NCBI GenBank assembly: GCA_020543525.1
Contig: JAHYIO010000039.1
Coordinates: 1-64,000 of the forward strand
DNA: 64,000 nucleotides
From: Coriolopsis trogii
Taxonomy: Eukaryota; Basidiomycota; Agaricomycetes; Polyporales; Polyporaceae
Direction of reading: 5' to 3'
A model generated the notes under the pieces. It saw only the letters and a list, made by a program, of their open reading frames with translations, made no database searches and was not told where the DNA came from. Below are positions 21,901 to 33,442 of the stretch, piece after piece (position 1 is the first letter of the stretch; each line of letters opens with the position of its first letter). Made by a program: the position numbers and the translations under genes.

Positions 21901-23059
21901 GATATATACAGTGCAACATGTAGACAGTGTCTCTCAACATCGACCTCTTGATAGTGGCTTGCTGCCGCTGTGTCCATATCATGAATGCGCTGGGTAAAAC
22001 CTGACATCACCTCCTTGTTACACGCCGCGGCTGCAAGCTCTGCTGCTCAGGCCACTGCACGCTCCTCTGCAACACCAGCCTGAACCTCCATCATGGCTTT
22101 GATGTCCTGCAGCTGACCACAAGTCCCTTATAGCTGCTCCTTGAGGTCCCCCTTCCTGCTTCGGAGCCTCTTTTCATGGTGGAGTGCATTGCGGAGATCC
22201 CATGCGTGTTTGTGTGCAAGGTTGGCCTGCTGTTTGACTTTGTCTAGCAGCTTCAGAGAAGTCTGATGACCCTTAGTTAGTGACTGCCTGCGAGAGTGTC
22301 TCTGCCCGAGATGTAGAAGAACGTGAGCGAGGATGCGAAGAAAGCAAATGGTTGCCAGAGGATGTCACCGGTGGTACATTCTCAACATTATGTCATTGTT
22401 GATGAATTTGGGCAAGATTTTATAACACATGAGCATGTTGAGCAGCAGAGCGACGTTTATGAGGATTCCACGGCATGTTCAGAGGTCAGAACTGCTTCTC
22501 GATACATAATTCTACTCATAGGCCATATGCCCCTGCTTTCTGTGGCGCTTAATATGACTATATAATATGTTTCCCTTACAGTATATAGAGTCACACATCC
22601 CTGACGCAACCCTTCAAGCCCTGCCTGTCGCACAGGACAAAGTGTAGCATGATCTAAATGTACACTACCATAGCATGATTTTCTTTGGAGTAGATATTGA
22701 TTGCAATGCCTGAATGTAGGTAGAGCTTCTCGGGATGGATATGTGTTATGGATAATAAAAATCTAGTCCAAACAGAACCATCTCTGTACGTGTTCGACCA
22801 AGTTCTACACCAATGACCTTGCGGAAAACGCGTTGGAGGAGACTGTGTTGACGTTCGAAGGACATGACCATCACTCAGCCACAATTGAGTTCCCAGCCTC
22901 ATCTGCTGAGATGATGCTGTGGAGATAAGTAGATTATCTCCCTCCAAGACTATCTCGCCATGCATTATCAGTTGCTGATAGCAATGATCTTGTTCATGGC
23001 TGTACCAAAAGCGCTGGCACGTGCGCTCAGACTTTCTCACCTGCGATTGCCCATCCCCA
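18984..23059 (-). mobile_element. Unclassified 4076-bp DNA transposon with 7-bp target duplication
   Basis: Left end TGGGGACAGGCAAT; right end, read inward on the minus strand, TGGGGATGGGCAAT (12 of 14 identical). It is flanked on both sides by the perfect 7-bp repeat CTCAAAT (18977-18983 and 23060-23066). Excising the element and one repeat restores the gag frame of gypsy-2, so insertion and TSD are certain. It carries one minus-strand gene (19332 to about 22310) with a coiled-coil N-terminus and candidate catalytic blocks. TIR sequence and TSD length do not fit hAT (8 bp), Mutator (about 9), Harbinger (3) or Tc1 (TA). Confidence 0.85.
19332..22310 (-). pseudogene. Candidate transposase of the 4.1-kb element, unnamed family
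   Basis: Read on the minus strand. About 22310-21470: long Ala/Glu/Lys-rich coiled coil (KLLDKVKQQANLAHKHAWD, AEAEAEKRVIAERNW). About 21470-21110: LDEARGMLASQAMREHARV, then LRALVCDHVQLGLKVDHVKD. About 21110-20980: VEGNLSARSIGRFVRESGV. After a likely intron (acceptor gtgcag near 20943), MSSDGTSLHHTNHD (about 20930), then LTDHAEDQKCMVRIF (about 20690), HKEMNSVKGGN (about 20545), MPPTNNANEGARGR (about 19985), and a C-terminus ending in an acidic tail at 19332. I cannot name the family. From memory, proteins with SDGTS, DHA-DQK and NDANEG blocks are common unannotated agaricomycete proteins. In-frame stops (for example TGA after EKQCR, near 19767) and frameshifts break it. SDGTS/DHAEDQ/NANEG as a D-D-E set is inference. 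Confidence 0.6.
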
Positions 23060-23880
23060 CTCAAATGTTCACCTCCAACTAGAAGAAGGTGACCTATGCT
23101 ATCTCCTATCTCTGAGGGACGGCTCTACAGTGGTTCGAGCCATACCTCCTAGAAGGGACCTCCAAATATCCACCCCTGTTGATGTCCAACTACGCTGAAT
23201 TCCAGAAGAAGTTGAAGAGTGACTTCAGCCCCCACGATGCTGCCACTACCGCAGAACACAACTTGGTGAATCTCCGCATGGCTGACCAGCGGATCATAAA
23301 GTACATCACCCAGTGCTTAGCCACTCAGGTCGTCTGGGGAGCTCACACACTCCAATTCCATTCTACGATGGTCTTCCAGATCAACTTAAGGGGATTGCCC
23401 AGGTTGACATATCCAACAATCTCTGTGCACTCCAAAACCTCGCGCAGTCCCTGGATCACTGATGCTGGGAATGGCACTCCAAACAGGCTCACAAATCTGA
23501 TTTTCAGAAAAACAAGGCTAGCACTGATGCAAAGACACAGTTGACGTCTCGGACGCAGAACCCACCTGCGGCTATAACATCCTCTACTCCGAAGCCCGCA
23601 ACCTCCTTGTCAACGCTGCAAACTCCTACTCCGACAAGCTTGGAAAGGATGGTAAACTCACGCAGGAGGAATGTCAATGTTGGTTTGCTAACAACCTCCG
23701 TCTGTTCTGTGGAGGATCTGGACATATTGCTTCGGCTTGTCTGAAGAAGACCTCGGCGGCCAAAGCCAGGGCGACTCAGACTGCTCCGGCCACTGCACTG
23801 ACAGTCCAAGCTGCTCTGGTTGCCCTGGAGGCAAAAGATGAGTCCGCAGTCCTCCAACCTCCATGCTCGGCGAGGACTGC
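23060..23880 (+). pseudogene. Gypsy-2 gag, second half with zinc-knuckle remnant
   Basis: Gag core continues KKVTYAISYL, then a stop where RGTALQWFEP is expected (TGA for an Arg codon), then FEPYLLEGTSKYPPLL and AEHNLVNLRMADQRIIKYI. After frameshifts, NNLRLFCGGSGHIASACLKK (about 23690-23750) is a CCHC knuckle that has lost its first Cys (Arg in its place). Confidence 0.75.
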
Positions 23881-23904
23881 ATTGACACTGCCTGCACGGA
23901 GTTT

Positions 23905-24235
23905 TCCCTTTGGCTCACTTTGCTCTCCATCTATCCCTTTACTCCAACTTCAGTTCCAAACCTATCACAACCCTTGTCAACTCTGGGTCTTTGCATTGTT
24001 TCGTAGATACCGAGTTCATCGAGAAGAACGCCATACCCACTACTCCTGTAACTCTGATCTGCCTTTTGCTCTTCAATGACACGTCGAATCAAATAATCAA
24101 CCACATTGTTAACCTTTTGTTGCACTTTTCTTCTGACAAAGTTATCTCCGTTGACTTTTATGTCACTCTGCTCACAAGTTGGTCTCTGCTGTTCTGGGAT
24201 GCAGCTGGCTCCACAACTACAATCCGCTGATTGAC
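23905..24235 (+). pseudogene. Gypsy-2 aspartic protease remnant
   Basis: TTLVNSGSLHCFVDTEFIEK matches the retropepsin active-site context, but the catalytic DSG is NSG, a G-to-A change of the GAC codon. Processing activity would be lost. Confidence 0.65.
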
Positions 24236-24334
24236 TGGAGGAAGCCCAGCATCCAATTCCAAACCACTCTCCTGACACATCCCATATTCAAACTGGTACC
24301 TCCTCCAACTCCTCTGACTCCTCCATGAGAGATT

Positions 24335-25183
24335 TTGGAATCAACACCTCTGACGTCTGTATCCCAAGTCTCTATCATTGGAGTAGCTGCATTTGCATGT
24401 GCCTGTAAGATGCAAGGCTTGGAGAGCTTCATGCTCAACCTATTGGCAATGTCAGCCACAGCTAGAAGTTCTACCGTCTCAGAGGAACCTATGGACTGCC
24501 AGGTGTCCCAGAGGAATACCACAAGTTCGCTGATGTCTTCAGCAAGGTCAAGGCTGACAATCCTTATCACCCTTGAGGAAGGTGCTGTTCCATCCCTCGG
24601 ACCCATTTACTCCCTTTCCAAGCTCGAGCTGGATACCCTCCAAGAATACATCGAGGAGATTCTCCACTTGAGTTTCATCCGACCTTCGAATTTGCCATGC
24701 GGCGCCCCTGTCCTCTTTGTGAAGAAGAACGGCTCCCTCTGTCTCTGTGTCCAACTACCAGGACCTCAACAAGATCACCTGGAAGGACCAATACCCTTTA
24801 CCCCTCATCTCCGATTTTCTCGGAAGGCTCAGATCTACACCAAGATCAACCTCCAACATGCATACAACCTAGTCTGGATTGCACCCGGAGATGAATGGAA
24901 GATGGCATTCTGCACGCGCTACAGTTCTTTCGAGTGGATGGTAATGCCATTCAGATTCTCCAATGCTCCGGCATTCCAACGTTTTGTCAGTGAGGTCTTC
25001 GCTGACATGCCTATCTTGATAACATCCTCGTCATCTACTATGACAACCCCAAGGAACACTAGAAACACAAAGAAGTCCTCCGCCACCTTTGGAAGCACCA
25101 TCTCTATGCTCGTGCAGACAAATGCAAGTTCCACGCTGAGTCTGTCAAGTACCTTGGCTACATCATGTCCGCTGATGGCCTGA
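24335..25183 (+). pseudogene. Gypsy-2 reverse transcriptase, frameshifted
   Basis: Recognisable blocks: GPIYSLSKLELDTLQEYI, IRPSNLPCGAPVLFVKKNGS, INLQHAYNLVWIAPGDEWK, MAFCTRYSSFEWMVMPFRFS. After NAPAFQRFVSEVFADM a deletion shifts the frame, so the catalytic YLDD region is out of frame and disrupted near 25010-25040. The next in-frame segment (YLGYIMSADGL, thumb region) is at 25155 in another frame. Confidence 0.8.
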
Positions 25184-25812
25184 CTATGGCTGAGTCAAAG
25201 GTTAAGGCTATCCTGGACTGGCCTGAACCCTGGAAAGTCCGCAATATCCAGTCCTTCCTTGGCGTCGCCAACTTCTACCGCCGCTTCATCCACAACTATT
25301 CAGAGATCGTTCTACCGCTCACTTATCTCACCTGCAAGGGTATTCCGTGGAACTTCTCCAATGATTGTCTGAAAGTGTTTAACACACAAAAGAACTCCAC
25401 ACCCATTCTCCACCATTGGGAACCCGACCGTCAGATCACTGTCGAGACAGACACTTTGGACTACATGATCACCAGGATTCTTTCTATCATCACGGACTTC
25501 AGCGACCTCCACCCCCTTGCTTTCCACTCCCAAACCCTCACCAGCGCGGAATTGAACTACGATACCCACATCAAAGAACTCCTCGCTATCTTCGAGGCCT
25601 TCAAGTCTTGGCAGCATTATCTCAAAGGCTCTGAAACTCCAATCCACGTTGTTACTGACCACAAGAATCTGGAGTACTTCACAACCACCAAACTGTTGGT
25701 CCGAATACCTCTTGCAGTTCAACCTCATTTCCGCCCCAGTAAACTCAGAGCTAAGTCCGACGCACTCACCCACCGTTGGGACGTCTACCCCAAAAAGGGA
25801 GGTAGTGACTAA
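25165..25812 (+). pseudogene. Gypsy-2 RT thumb and RNase H
   Basis: AILDWPEPWKVRNIQSFLGV and FYRRFIHNYSEIVLPLT (connection), then RNase H with VETDTLDYMI where DASDxA-type residues are expected, LTSAELNYDTHIKELLAIFE, and HVVTDHKNLEYF retaining the D in TDHKNL. After LLVRIPL the frame shifts. Confidence 0.75.
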
Positions 25813-26790
25813 CTGTCGTCAACCCACACAATTCCTGACCAGTCTTCACCCACAAACAACTCAACGATTCTCCGAGATCCTGTTCTCCGCACTTCCTACC
25901 TCCTTGACGAAAGTCAACTCTGATCGGACATCCTGTCGAATCTCTCTTCCCCAAACCCCCCTCCTGAGCTCTCCGCTGGCCTCACTGCCGCTGCTGAAGG
26001 CAGGCCTAAGTGGACCAAGGACTCGGACGGTTTCCTCTGTCGCAATTGAAAGTCCCTCACCACCTTCCCTACCGCACACTGAAGCAACTTCCAATCCCTG
26101 AACATCCATGGATCTCATCGAACAACTCCTGAACTCTGAGGGCTACACCACATCCTCGTCATCGTAGACCGGCTCACCAAGTAGGTTATCTTCATTCCAA
26201 CGTATGATACCCTGATGCTCAGGGATTGCCAACCACTTCGTCCTCCATGTCTTTTCCAAGCACGGATTCCCTCTCATGTTACCTCCAATTACTGCAACTA
26301 CCAGCAGGACAACTGGTCGAAGTTGCTTCCCCTCGCGGAGTTCGCATACAACAACACGCTGAATGCTACCACTGGAATATCTCCATTCTTCAACAAGGGC
26401 TATAACCCCGGACTTGTTGTACACCCCAAACGCCTGACTTCCGCTTGTGCTTGTGAATTCGCTGTAAACTTGGACGAACTCCACTCTGAGCTTAAGCAAC
26501 GCATCTCTAAAGCTCAAGCTTGCTACCAAGTCCAATTGGACAAACACCAACTTCCCGCACCAGAGTTCCAGGTTGATGACCAGGTTTATATACATGCTGA
26601 ACACATCCACTCTACACACCCCTCAAAGAAGTTGTCCAAGAAATTCCTTGGCCTGTATATGATCGTCACGCAGGTTGGCACTCACTCCTTTACCCTCCGT
26701 CTACCCGAGTCCATGCGCGCCATCCATCCCATCTTCCATGTCTCTCAGCTTGAGCCTGCAACTCCGAACTCCATTCCCAACTGACTCCTT
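25813..26790 (+). pseudogene. Gypsy-2 integrase with catalytic-core deletion
   Basis: Remnants of the zinc-binding end lie near 25850-26110. The core starts IVDRLTK near 26160-26180 and continues HVFSKHGF-like sequence in shifted frame. At about 26283 HVTS is joined directly to NYCNYQQDNWSKLLPLAEFA, so the roughly 55-residue stretch that should carry the second Asp and the Glu of the DDE triad is absent. The C-terminus to SMRAIHPIFHVSQLEPATP is intact and stops at 26784. Confidence 0.75.
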
Positions 26791-28049
26791 CCTTGTCCTT
26801 CCCCCTACCCCTGTCTTGCACAGGGATGAGGACTCGGTGCTCATGTTGCTCTAGTCTCTGACCCCTAGCCACTATCCTCATCACCAGGGCATTCCATGTT
26901 CACTAGGCTGCCTTCCATGTCCGTGCATCTCATCCTAGATCTTTGGATTGCTCTGCTAACATCCTTCTTGCTATCCATTGCAGCCCACAGCCTTCAACGA
27001 ACTCTGGAAGCAAACTGCTGCCTCGCAACTAGCTTTTCTATCCAAAGATCCTCAGATTTTGCAGGGTGTTTGTAATTCCTCATAACTCTTGTTCAACTCA
27101 AAACGTACAGCCTTCTGTGGGACTTTAGTGAGTACAACCTATGTGCCATAGAATGATACAAAGCTGAATCACCTGGAACTAGTGGCAGAACATGGTGCCA
27201 GCACACTGAGGCGTCCAGGTAGTACTGGAGGATATGCTCAGGTCCACCCAGAGTGTCTGGTGACACTGTAGTGGCTATCAACTCTTGAAGAATGGCTCAA
27301 CTGCCTCGCATTGATTGTGTCGTGCAAGGTAATCCCTCCTTTCAGGCTCCCTGGCATGGACACAACAAAAGGGAGTGAAGTATTGGTACCATGCCCAGAT
27401 TCCTATGGGTGACCAATGATCATCTTTATCTCCAAAGAGATGTCCTCAGCAATGAACCATTTGGAAAGTGCAATTGGTAACCTCACATGTTCTCAATTTC
27501 ATGTACCACCTAACAAGTTGGAGAGCCCGCTGCATGTCACTAGGAGTGTTGCATTGGGTCAGGTGTGCAAGCTCAGTAGCTCATCTGGGAGTCCTGAAAT
27601 TCATCATTAATTGACTAATGAGAAGATCCAGTTTTGCATAGTTCCTGAGCCACGCCCTCAAGGCAGAGTCTTGCCAATGGAAGCCAGGGATAACAGTGTG
27701 TGCGTGTGTTTCTCTCTGAGCATGGCGTCGAAGAGAATGTGGCTGGCTAACAGTGTGAAGAAGTTGCTGAAGACTGCACTATTTCATAAGTCTGTGAACA
27801 GGCAGTATCCCAGAGTCCTGCTTCCCTACTGTGTCACTAAAGGAGAAGTCAAGAGTAGGGAATCCTTTGAGGAGAGTGTGGAGGAGCTGTACCATGTTGT
27901 CTTCTAGTTCACCTTGACAATGTCATATAGAGTCCAAGTGAATCAAGTGACCTTGCAAGAGCAAGTTTTCTCTGAATCAGTCAGCCAGAACACTCCAGCT
28001 TCTTCTGGGCATCTATAATGATACTGGAGGCACAAGCCTGCAGCTCCCA
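26791..28049. other. No confident gene; repeat-derived
   Basis: No LTR of gypsy-2 could be placed. A short minus-strand frame at 27281-27093 (DTLGGPEHILQYYLDASVCW) looks protein-like but is not recognised, and a plus-strand frame at 27611-27907 has no domain. Probably old mobile-element sequence. Confidence 0.3.
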
Positions 28050-28664
28050 TTATACATCCAAAGGTACTATGTTTGTAGGCAGAAAACCATTGACATAGTT
28101 TGTCAGGCTCCTCCTGCTGCTGTTTCCTAGGTCAGTGTGTGATTTCCAATAAGAAAAGTTGCTGTGAAGATTTGGTCTAGCTATGAGTATGACTTGCAGG
28201 GAAGTCAGCACACCATCAACCAGGTGATCTTTACAAATATGGGTTTGAAACTGCCATCTGGAAGCAACTGAGAATAGATGATGAAGTGTGATAGGATTGG
28301 TGATAGAATTCTTCTTGAACAGGTAGTGTGACCTTGACCAGAGGTGGTTTGCCACCTCATCAATCCCAGAGACCATCTGCTTCTTGGTTTGAGCAAAAAA
28401 CTGTGCCTCCTCCTCCTCGCTATTCTTGTTGTCCTTGTTGTCCTTGTCCTTGTCTTTGTTCTTATTGTCATCTGTCTCCTCATTGCTCAGCAGAGATTCG
28501 TCTTTACCTAGGTTCCAGCTAGAGTTGCTGTACGTATTGCATGAGGATTGCCTAAACAGAGTGCACAGGAGTCTGATCCGTCTCTGGAGTAATGTCCATA
28601 AATCTTTTCTCAAATGAGTGGACCACAGTGTTCTGGGCAAAAGCATGCTATCACAGCCTGGCAT
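28050..28664 (-). pseudogene. Unknown minus-strand reading frame with acidic/Lys-Asn tract
   Basis: 204 codons open. It starts CPMPGCDSMLLPRTLWSTHL, which resembles a C2H2-like start without a convincing second His. A low-complexity tract (DDNKNKDKDKDNKDNKN, then SEEEEAQ) follows, then FAQTKKQMVSGIDEVANHL and a C-terminal part without recognisable motifs. No ATG context or introns can be assigned, and neighbouring sequence is decayed. Probably a fragment of a transposon protein; class unknown. Confidence 0.3.
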
Positions 28665-31600
28665 GGGACAACTATATGCAATCTTGGGGTCAGCAATACC
28701 ACAGTCTACTGCTGCTTTGTGATAGTTGGCAGGATGTCCAAATGCTCCCTTTTGGAGTGAGAGCCATCTGACATAACAAACAAATCAGTCCATGGAGGCA
28801 AGTATTTACCACTAGTCCCATGAGCTGAGGAGACACCGGAATCTATGAGAAGACAACTCTGTTACTATGTAGGAAAACACTGGGTGACCAATGCTAACTT
28901 CTTTGTCAAAGGGAGAGCCTTGTCCAGCATTTTTATCAGCCTGTTATAGATATGAGAGCTCCTGGATCTCTTGCTATGTATATAACAACTTCTCACCACT
29001 GCTCGTTCTGCATGAAGAGGGAGCACTGCATTCAAAAGTGCCTGATTGCCTTGAAACACCCTTGTGCAATGGAGAGACACTGCGCCATACCACTGCTCCT
29101 GTCTGGTGAGAACATTGGGGTGCCGCCTATGCTGAAAATGATGGGCTATCGAGTATGAAGGGCATATAACCATTTGGCGCAAGGCTTTCCTACACACCAC
29201 AATCTAGGGCGACTGTCAGGAGTTTCGGAGATGCATATATCACCTGTCTGCAGTGCAGTTCACAGATTGGGTGCTAGCAAGGGAGCTCCTCCCATTAGTC
29301 ACAGAATATATTTATGATATGGGTGAGATCATCACCACATGATGCATATAATGTTTACATGGCTAATACACAGTAATGACAAGTGTTATGACAGTACTTG
29401 CCTATTATACTGCCCAGTTTCCTCTCTTCTCCACTATTGTGGATTCCCTCAGGATGCTTCTCCTCTAGGCCAACCTCTGGCACATCCCAGAGTACAACTT
29501 GCTGTCCTTGGCAGAGGGATAAAGGCTTTCCAGGTGCACAATGCCATGCTTGTAACTTGCTGAGAAGCAATTGTAGGTGCTGCAGCAAAGAGCAAAGGCC
29601 ATGGCACAGTCAGACACAAAATTAATCATGTATGCTATAACACTTATCAAATATACCCTCCTCTGCCATTGGGAATGCCCCTAGGCTACAACACTCCTCA
29701 TTGAGGCTCCCTAGGACATTGCATTCACTAGGGAAGCCAAGCACCTAACATACGCAACTCGCAATTTTTCTATCTGTGGAAGGTCAGTAAGAGTAACACT
29801 ATTGGTATAAATGAGACTCAGAGGCATACATGCTCATAGATGAGGTCGATTCAGATTGTTACTCATGGCAATGGCTGTCACTGTCCACTTGCTAGAGCCC
29901 ACAGCTGTTGTCTCTACCTCAGCAAAAGTTGTGGTTGTGGTCAACTTGGTGCTAGAAGTGGGCTCAGCAGTGCTTGTAATATCAGCCATAGTTATGGATC
30001 AGTGGCCGCAGTCGCATCAAAACAAGTGGCTTCCATAGTAGTGGACTCAGCAGTAGGCATAGCATCAGTAGTGCTCCTGGTCGCATCCAGAGTGGAAGAT
30101 ATCTCCATAGTAGAAGTTGTCACATCCCAAGGAGATGTTACCCTACCAGCTGTGGTTGTGAGATCAGTGGTGACAAGTGCGTTAAAAGTAGTCACATTCT
30201 GCAGAGCTGCTCTTCATGCTTGTAGCAGACTCACCTACAGCATCTAACATGGCCAACTCATCTGTAGTGCTCATTGCATCAGCAGCAGTGGTTGTAGTAT
30301 TGGTAGTGGAGACTACATCTGAGGGCATCATTGCCACCTCCAGGGTTGTCTTGTACACAGTATTCATGTTGATTCCCAGCTGGGAAGCAACACAGCAGAA
30401 TGCACATTCAAGAGGGGAATGGAAGCAGTCAAAGCACCTGTTTATCAGTTTCCCACTGTCATAATTAAAGGACTTCCTGCATCTGGAGCATATAGATGAG
30501 AGTGAGGGCCTTCGAGACCTAGTTGTAGAGAGATTCTTATGCATACAAAAGGCAGCTCCACATTGAGGTCCCATATCAGTTTGCTGCCAGAGGAATATAA
30601 TATTGTGACTCACTATGTTGTTGAACTTCTTAGAGGTCTCCCTTACCACCTTTGTTCATTGTAGACACCCCATCTCCCTCATCCACCATCAATGGAACAG
30701 GAAAGCTAGAGGTCAGAGAGTCCTGCCATTGTTGTGCGTGCTCCTTTGCTCAATTCTCCAAGGCTGCAAATGCCTGGTCCCTCTCAAATCCTGCCTAGGG
30801 ATTCAGACAGACACTGGAGGCACCTGGAGCAAATGGTTCCATTTTGCCATTGATAGGCTTCAATAGGATCTTCTCTCTCTTGGTCATGAATGCGCAGGGA
30901 GATAAACATGAGGACAATGTAGTGGAGGGGAGAATTGCTCTTAGGTGGTGAGTCTCAGTTCATTTGTAGTGCCCATGTACCATTGCGGACATTGGTTGCC
31001 TAGTCTGAGCACATCTGACAGATGATTCTTCCCATATTGAAATATACTGATTATTGGAGCTTCTTGCCAGAATGCACATGGACACTGGCTTGTGATAATC
31101 AAATGGAGGGCCATGTAGAACAGTATTACTGATATAGTCATTGTACACTCCACAGTTGCAGAAACGTGCATTGGAAAACTACTTGTGCTACATTTAAGCG
31201 ATCATGTACACAATTCAGCAAGCCTGGCCAACCTGTCCACAATGTGCTTTCACTCCAGAGGGGTGAGTTGCTTGTTAACTGTGTCTCACAATCATTTTGT
31301 ATTGTCAGGGAGAAGAGCCAGCCCACAGAGGTTGGCAGCATTAACCACCTTAATCAAGGACATGATTGAGCAAATGTGTGGCAATGGCTGGGTCAGAGAC
31401 TAGAGCAACATGAGCACGGAGTCCTCATACCTTGTGCACTTCTGGCACCCTAATGCTGTGTGACAAGGAGGAGACTAACCTATGGCTGTGATTGCTGACT
31501 GACCTGCTAAGTCCTGAATGGGGTGAGTTCTGCTCCAGCTCTTTTGCAGAGACTTCTAAGCATCCTGTAATACCTTGTGGTTCACATTGAGTATGCTCAG

Positions 31601-32746
31601 CCTTGCACACTTGGTCTTGCATGCAGCAGGTGGATGGGGACCACTGCTAGGATCACATCCATCATGCCTGGGTTCATCTCAAGACTTTGTCTCAGAGTCT
31701 CCATGCCAAGGATGTCTACTTTGGCTCAGTGGCCTATAGTCCTGTTGTTGATGCTTCTGCTTGATGGGAATACTACTGCCTTATTTGTGCACACATTCTA
31801 AGATAAGGAGTCAGTACTATACCCAAGAGCCAATACTGGACCTGATGAATACCTTGGCAAAGAACATCAACCAATGTCTCATGTAGGCACAAATAGGCCA
31901 TGCAAGGCAGTTATCGCTTCACCTGGCAAGCATGTGATCAGATATGTCCTTTTCCAGAATGCAAATAAATGCTTACCTTGTCAATGTACCTCTTGCACTT
32001 ATAGTGTACCAAGCAAACTGTTGGACATTGTCCTTGAGACCCATCAGTGACTGCACGGTTTTGTCTAGCTTCATACATCTGTGCACATACAGGACACTTT
32101 GGAAGACAGCTGGGCTGGCTGTACTTATACTTTTTATGCCTTTTGAATGGAGATGGCAACATTGAAAGGCCACTGCATAGGTGTTGTAGAACATATCCAT
32201 AGTAATCACTGGGATGGGAATGTCTAATTCTTTGACAGTGTGTGGAGTATCATACACACTCTCTGCTGTGACTCTTGTATTTGGTTTGGAGTGGGCCATT
32301 GCTAGCAAGCACAATTAATGAGGTAAGTTAGTATTTCTGTATTTGTAACTTTGTGTATATCAACAATAAGGTTTTATAGTTTTCTATTTTAGAAAACAGT
32401 GTTTGTTTTATATTTGACTTCATTTTGTAGAGTATACTATCATGATACCATATACTACTGTGTTTATCTATTATTTGACACACAAAATGGTTGCTAATAG
32501 TATATGTTTCTGCATAGTCTATATAGTGCTGTTTAGTTTGGCAAAACAGATTATGTGGTATATTTTGCCTTGGTATCATATTTTATAGATATTATACAGT
32601 TTGGAGAATTAGTAAAAGTGACTCTTGTTACTACTGTACCACTGTATGTTATACAAGGTTCACATAATATTTGATTTAACACAGCATTCAGCCATTCTGT
32701 TATTTGTAATGACCTGGTTGATCATATTGATTATCCCTAGTATTGT
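28665..32746 (-). pseudogene. Decayed minus-strand coding remnants, unclassified transposon DNA
   Basis: Short minus-strand pieces can be followed: 29200-28865; a Thr/Ala-rich segment 30195-29992 (TTDAMPTAESTTMEAT); 30649-30182 with a cysteine cluster (CSRCRKSF, then RCFDCFHSPLECAFCC); and 32314-31938 (CPVCAQMYEARQNRAVTDG). The cysteine cluster recalls the CxC2 region of KDZ-type transposases (C-x2-CF-x4-C-x2-C), but no catalytic domain supports that. 32330-32740 is very AT-rich with nothing visible. Confidence 0.3.
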
Positions 32747-32803
32747 GCTCAGCCCGGCCAGGCTGAGCCAATCCTACTGGCTTTTGCTGGCTCAATGGCC
32801 TGG
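32747..32803 (+). mobile_element. Probable left end of hAT-A (hairpin, subterminal repeats)
   Basis: GCTCAGCC-CGGCCA-GGCTGAGC forms a perfect 8-bp hairpin, followed by GGCTTTTGCTGGCTC. Related GGCTCA/GAGCCA words reappear at 35240-35281, which were contiguous with this end before the inversion described under findings. Subterminal short repeats of this kind are typical of hAT elements. The exact terminus and TSD are not established. Confidence 0.4.
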
Positions 32804-33442
32804 TGTTAGGTCCCGTGCCAACCGGACCCGAACCTCGAACCCCGAACCCTGATATTCGACCGCGCTAACCTTTTATATCTAATACCTTAGTCCCATCTCT
32901 TTTTGATAGGTCCCATCGCATTTATAATTGTTACTATACTCCAATCAGTCCGATCAGGTTACGAACAACAGACTTTGATCTACTCCGATTCCTGATCGGA
33001 CTCCCGGTCTACTTACACTGATTTCACCAAGACCTTGGCTGGAGTTCCGACTATATAAGGTTCGGTAGCAGTAGACTTGTACCTCAGTTCGGATATCTCG
33101 TTACACCCTGAATTCTACGTGTTCTTCTCTAAGTCCACGCCCAACCTCTGACCCTGACCTCTGGACTCCAAACTCCAGTCGTCACTTAGAACATTGCTCA
33201 TCCTTCTACCTCGTCCTCTCATTGTCTGACTCGAAGTCGGACTTCGTACTTCTGCTCCTCTCAGTTTCTGCGTTTCTGCTTTCTCTCGCAAGTCGAGGAC
33301 ACCGGTGTATACTCAGGGTGTTGCCAATAGCTTCGCCGAAGTCCTCACCCCACCAAACTCTGGACGCCGTCAGACCCTCGTGCCTCTGGTCGCATTCCAC
33401 CAATCTCGGCCTTCGGACCTCAGAGTCGGCACAGTCTTAACA
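32804..33442 (+). mobile_element. Solo LTR-A (plus orientation)
   Basis: 639 bp, TGTTAGGTCC ... AGTCTTAACA, with TATATAAGG near 33053. No gag, pol or PPT is attached. Left flank cctgg; right flank ccgag. They do not match each other, but each matches a flank of the inverted LTR at 35282-38210, showing an inversion. Confidence 0.85.

Larger units (their letters stand above)
18600..26790 (+). mobile_element. Gypsy-2: Ty3/gypsy retrotransposon, defective, split by a DNA transposon
   Basis: Order of parts: gag (18600-18983, resumed at 23060), a zinc-knuckle remnant (about 23690), protease (about 23970), reverse transcriptase (about 24590-25180), RNase H (about 25200-25760), integrase (about 26110-26780). 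This is the chromoviral gag-PR-RT-RH-IN order. The family is the same as gypsy-1 because the RT and RH blocks match closely. The chromodomain is not visible after the frame ends at 26784. No clear 3' LTR was found. Confidence 0.8.
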
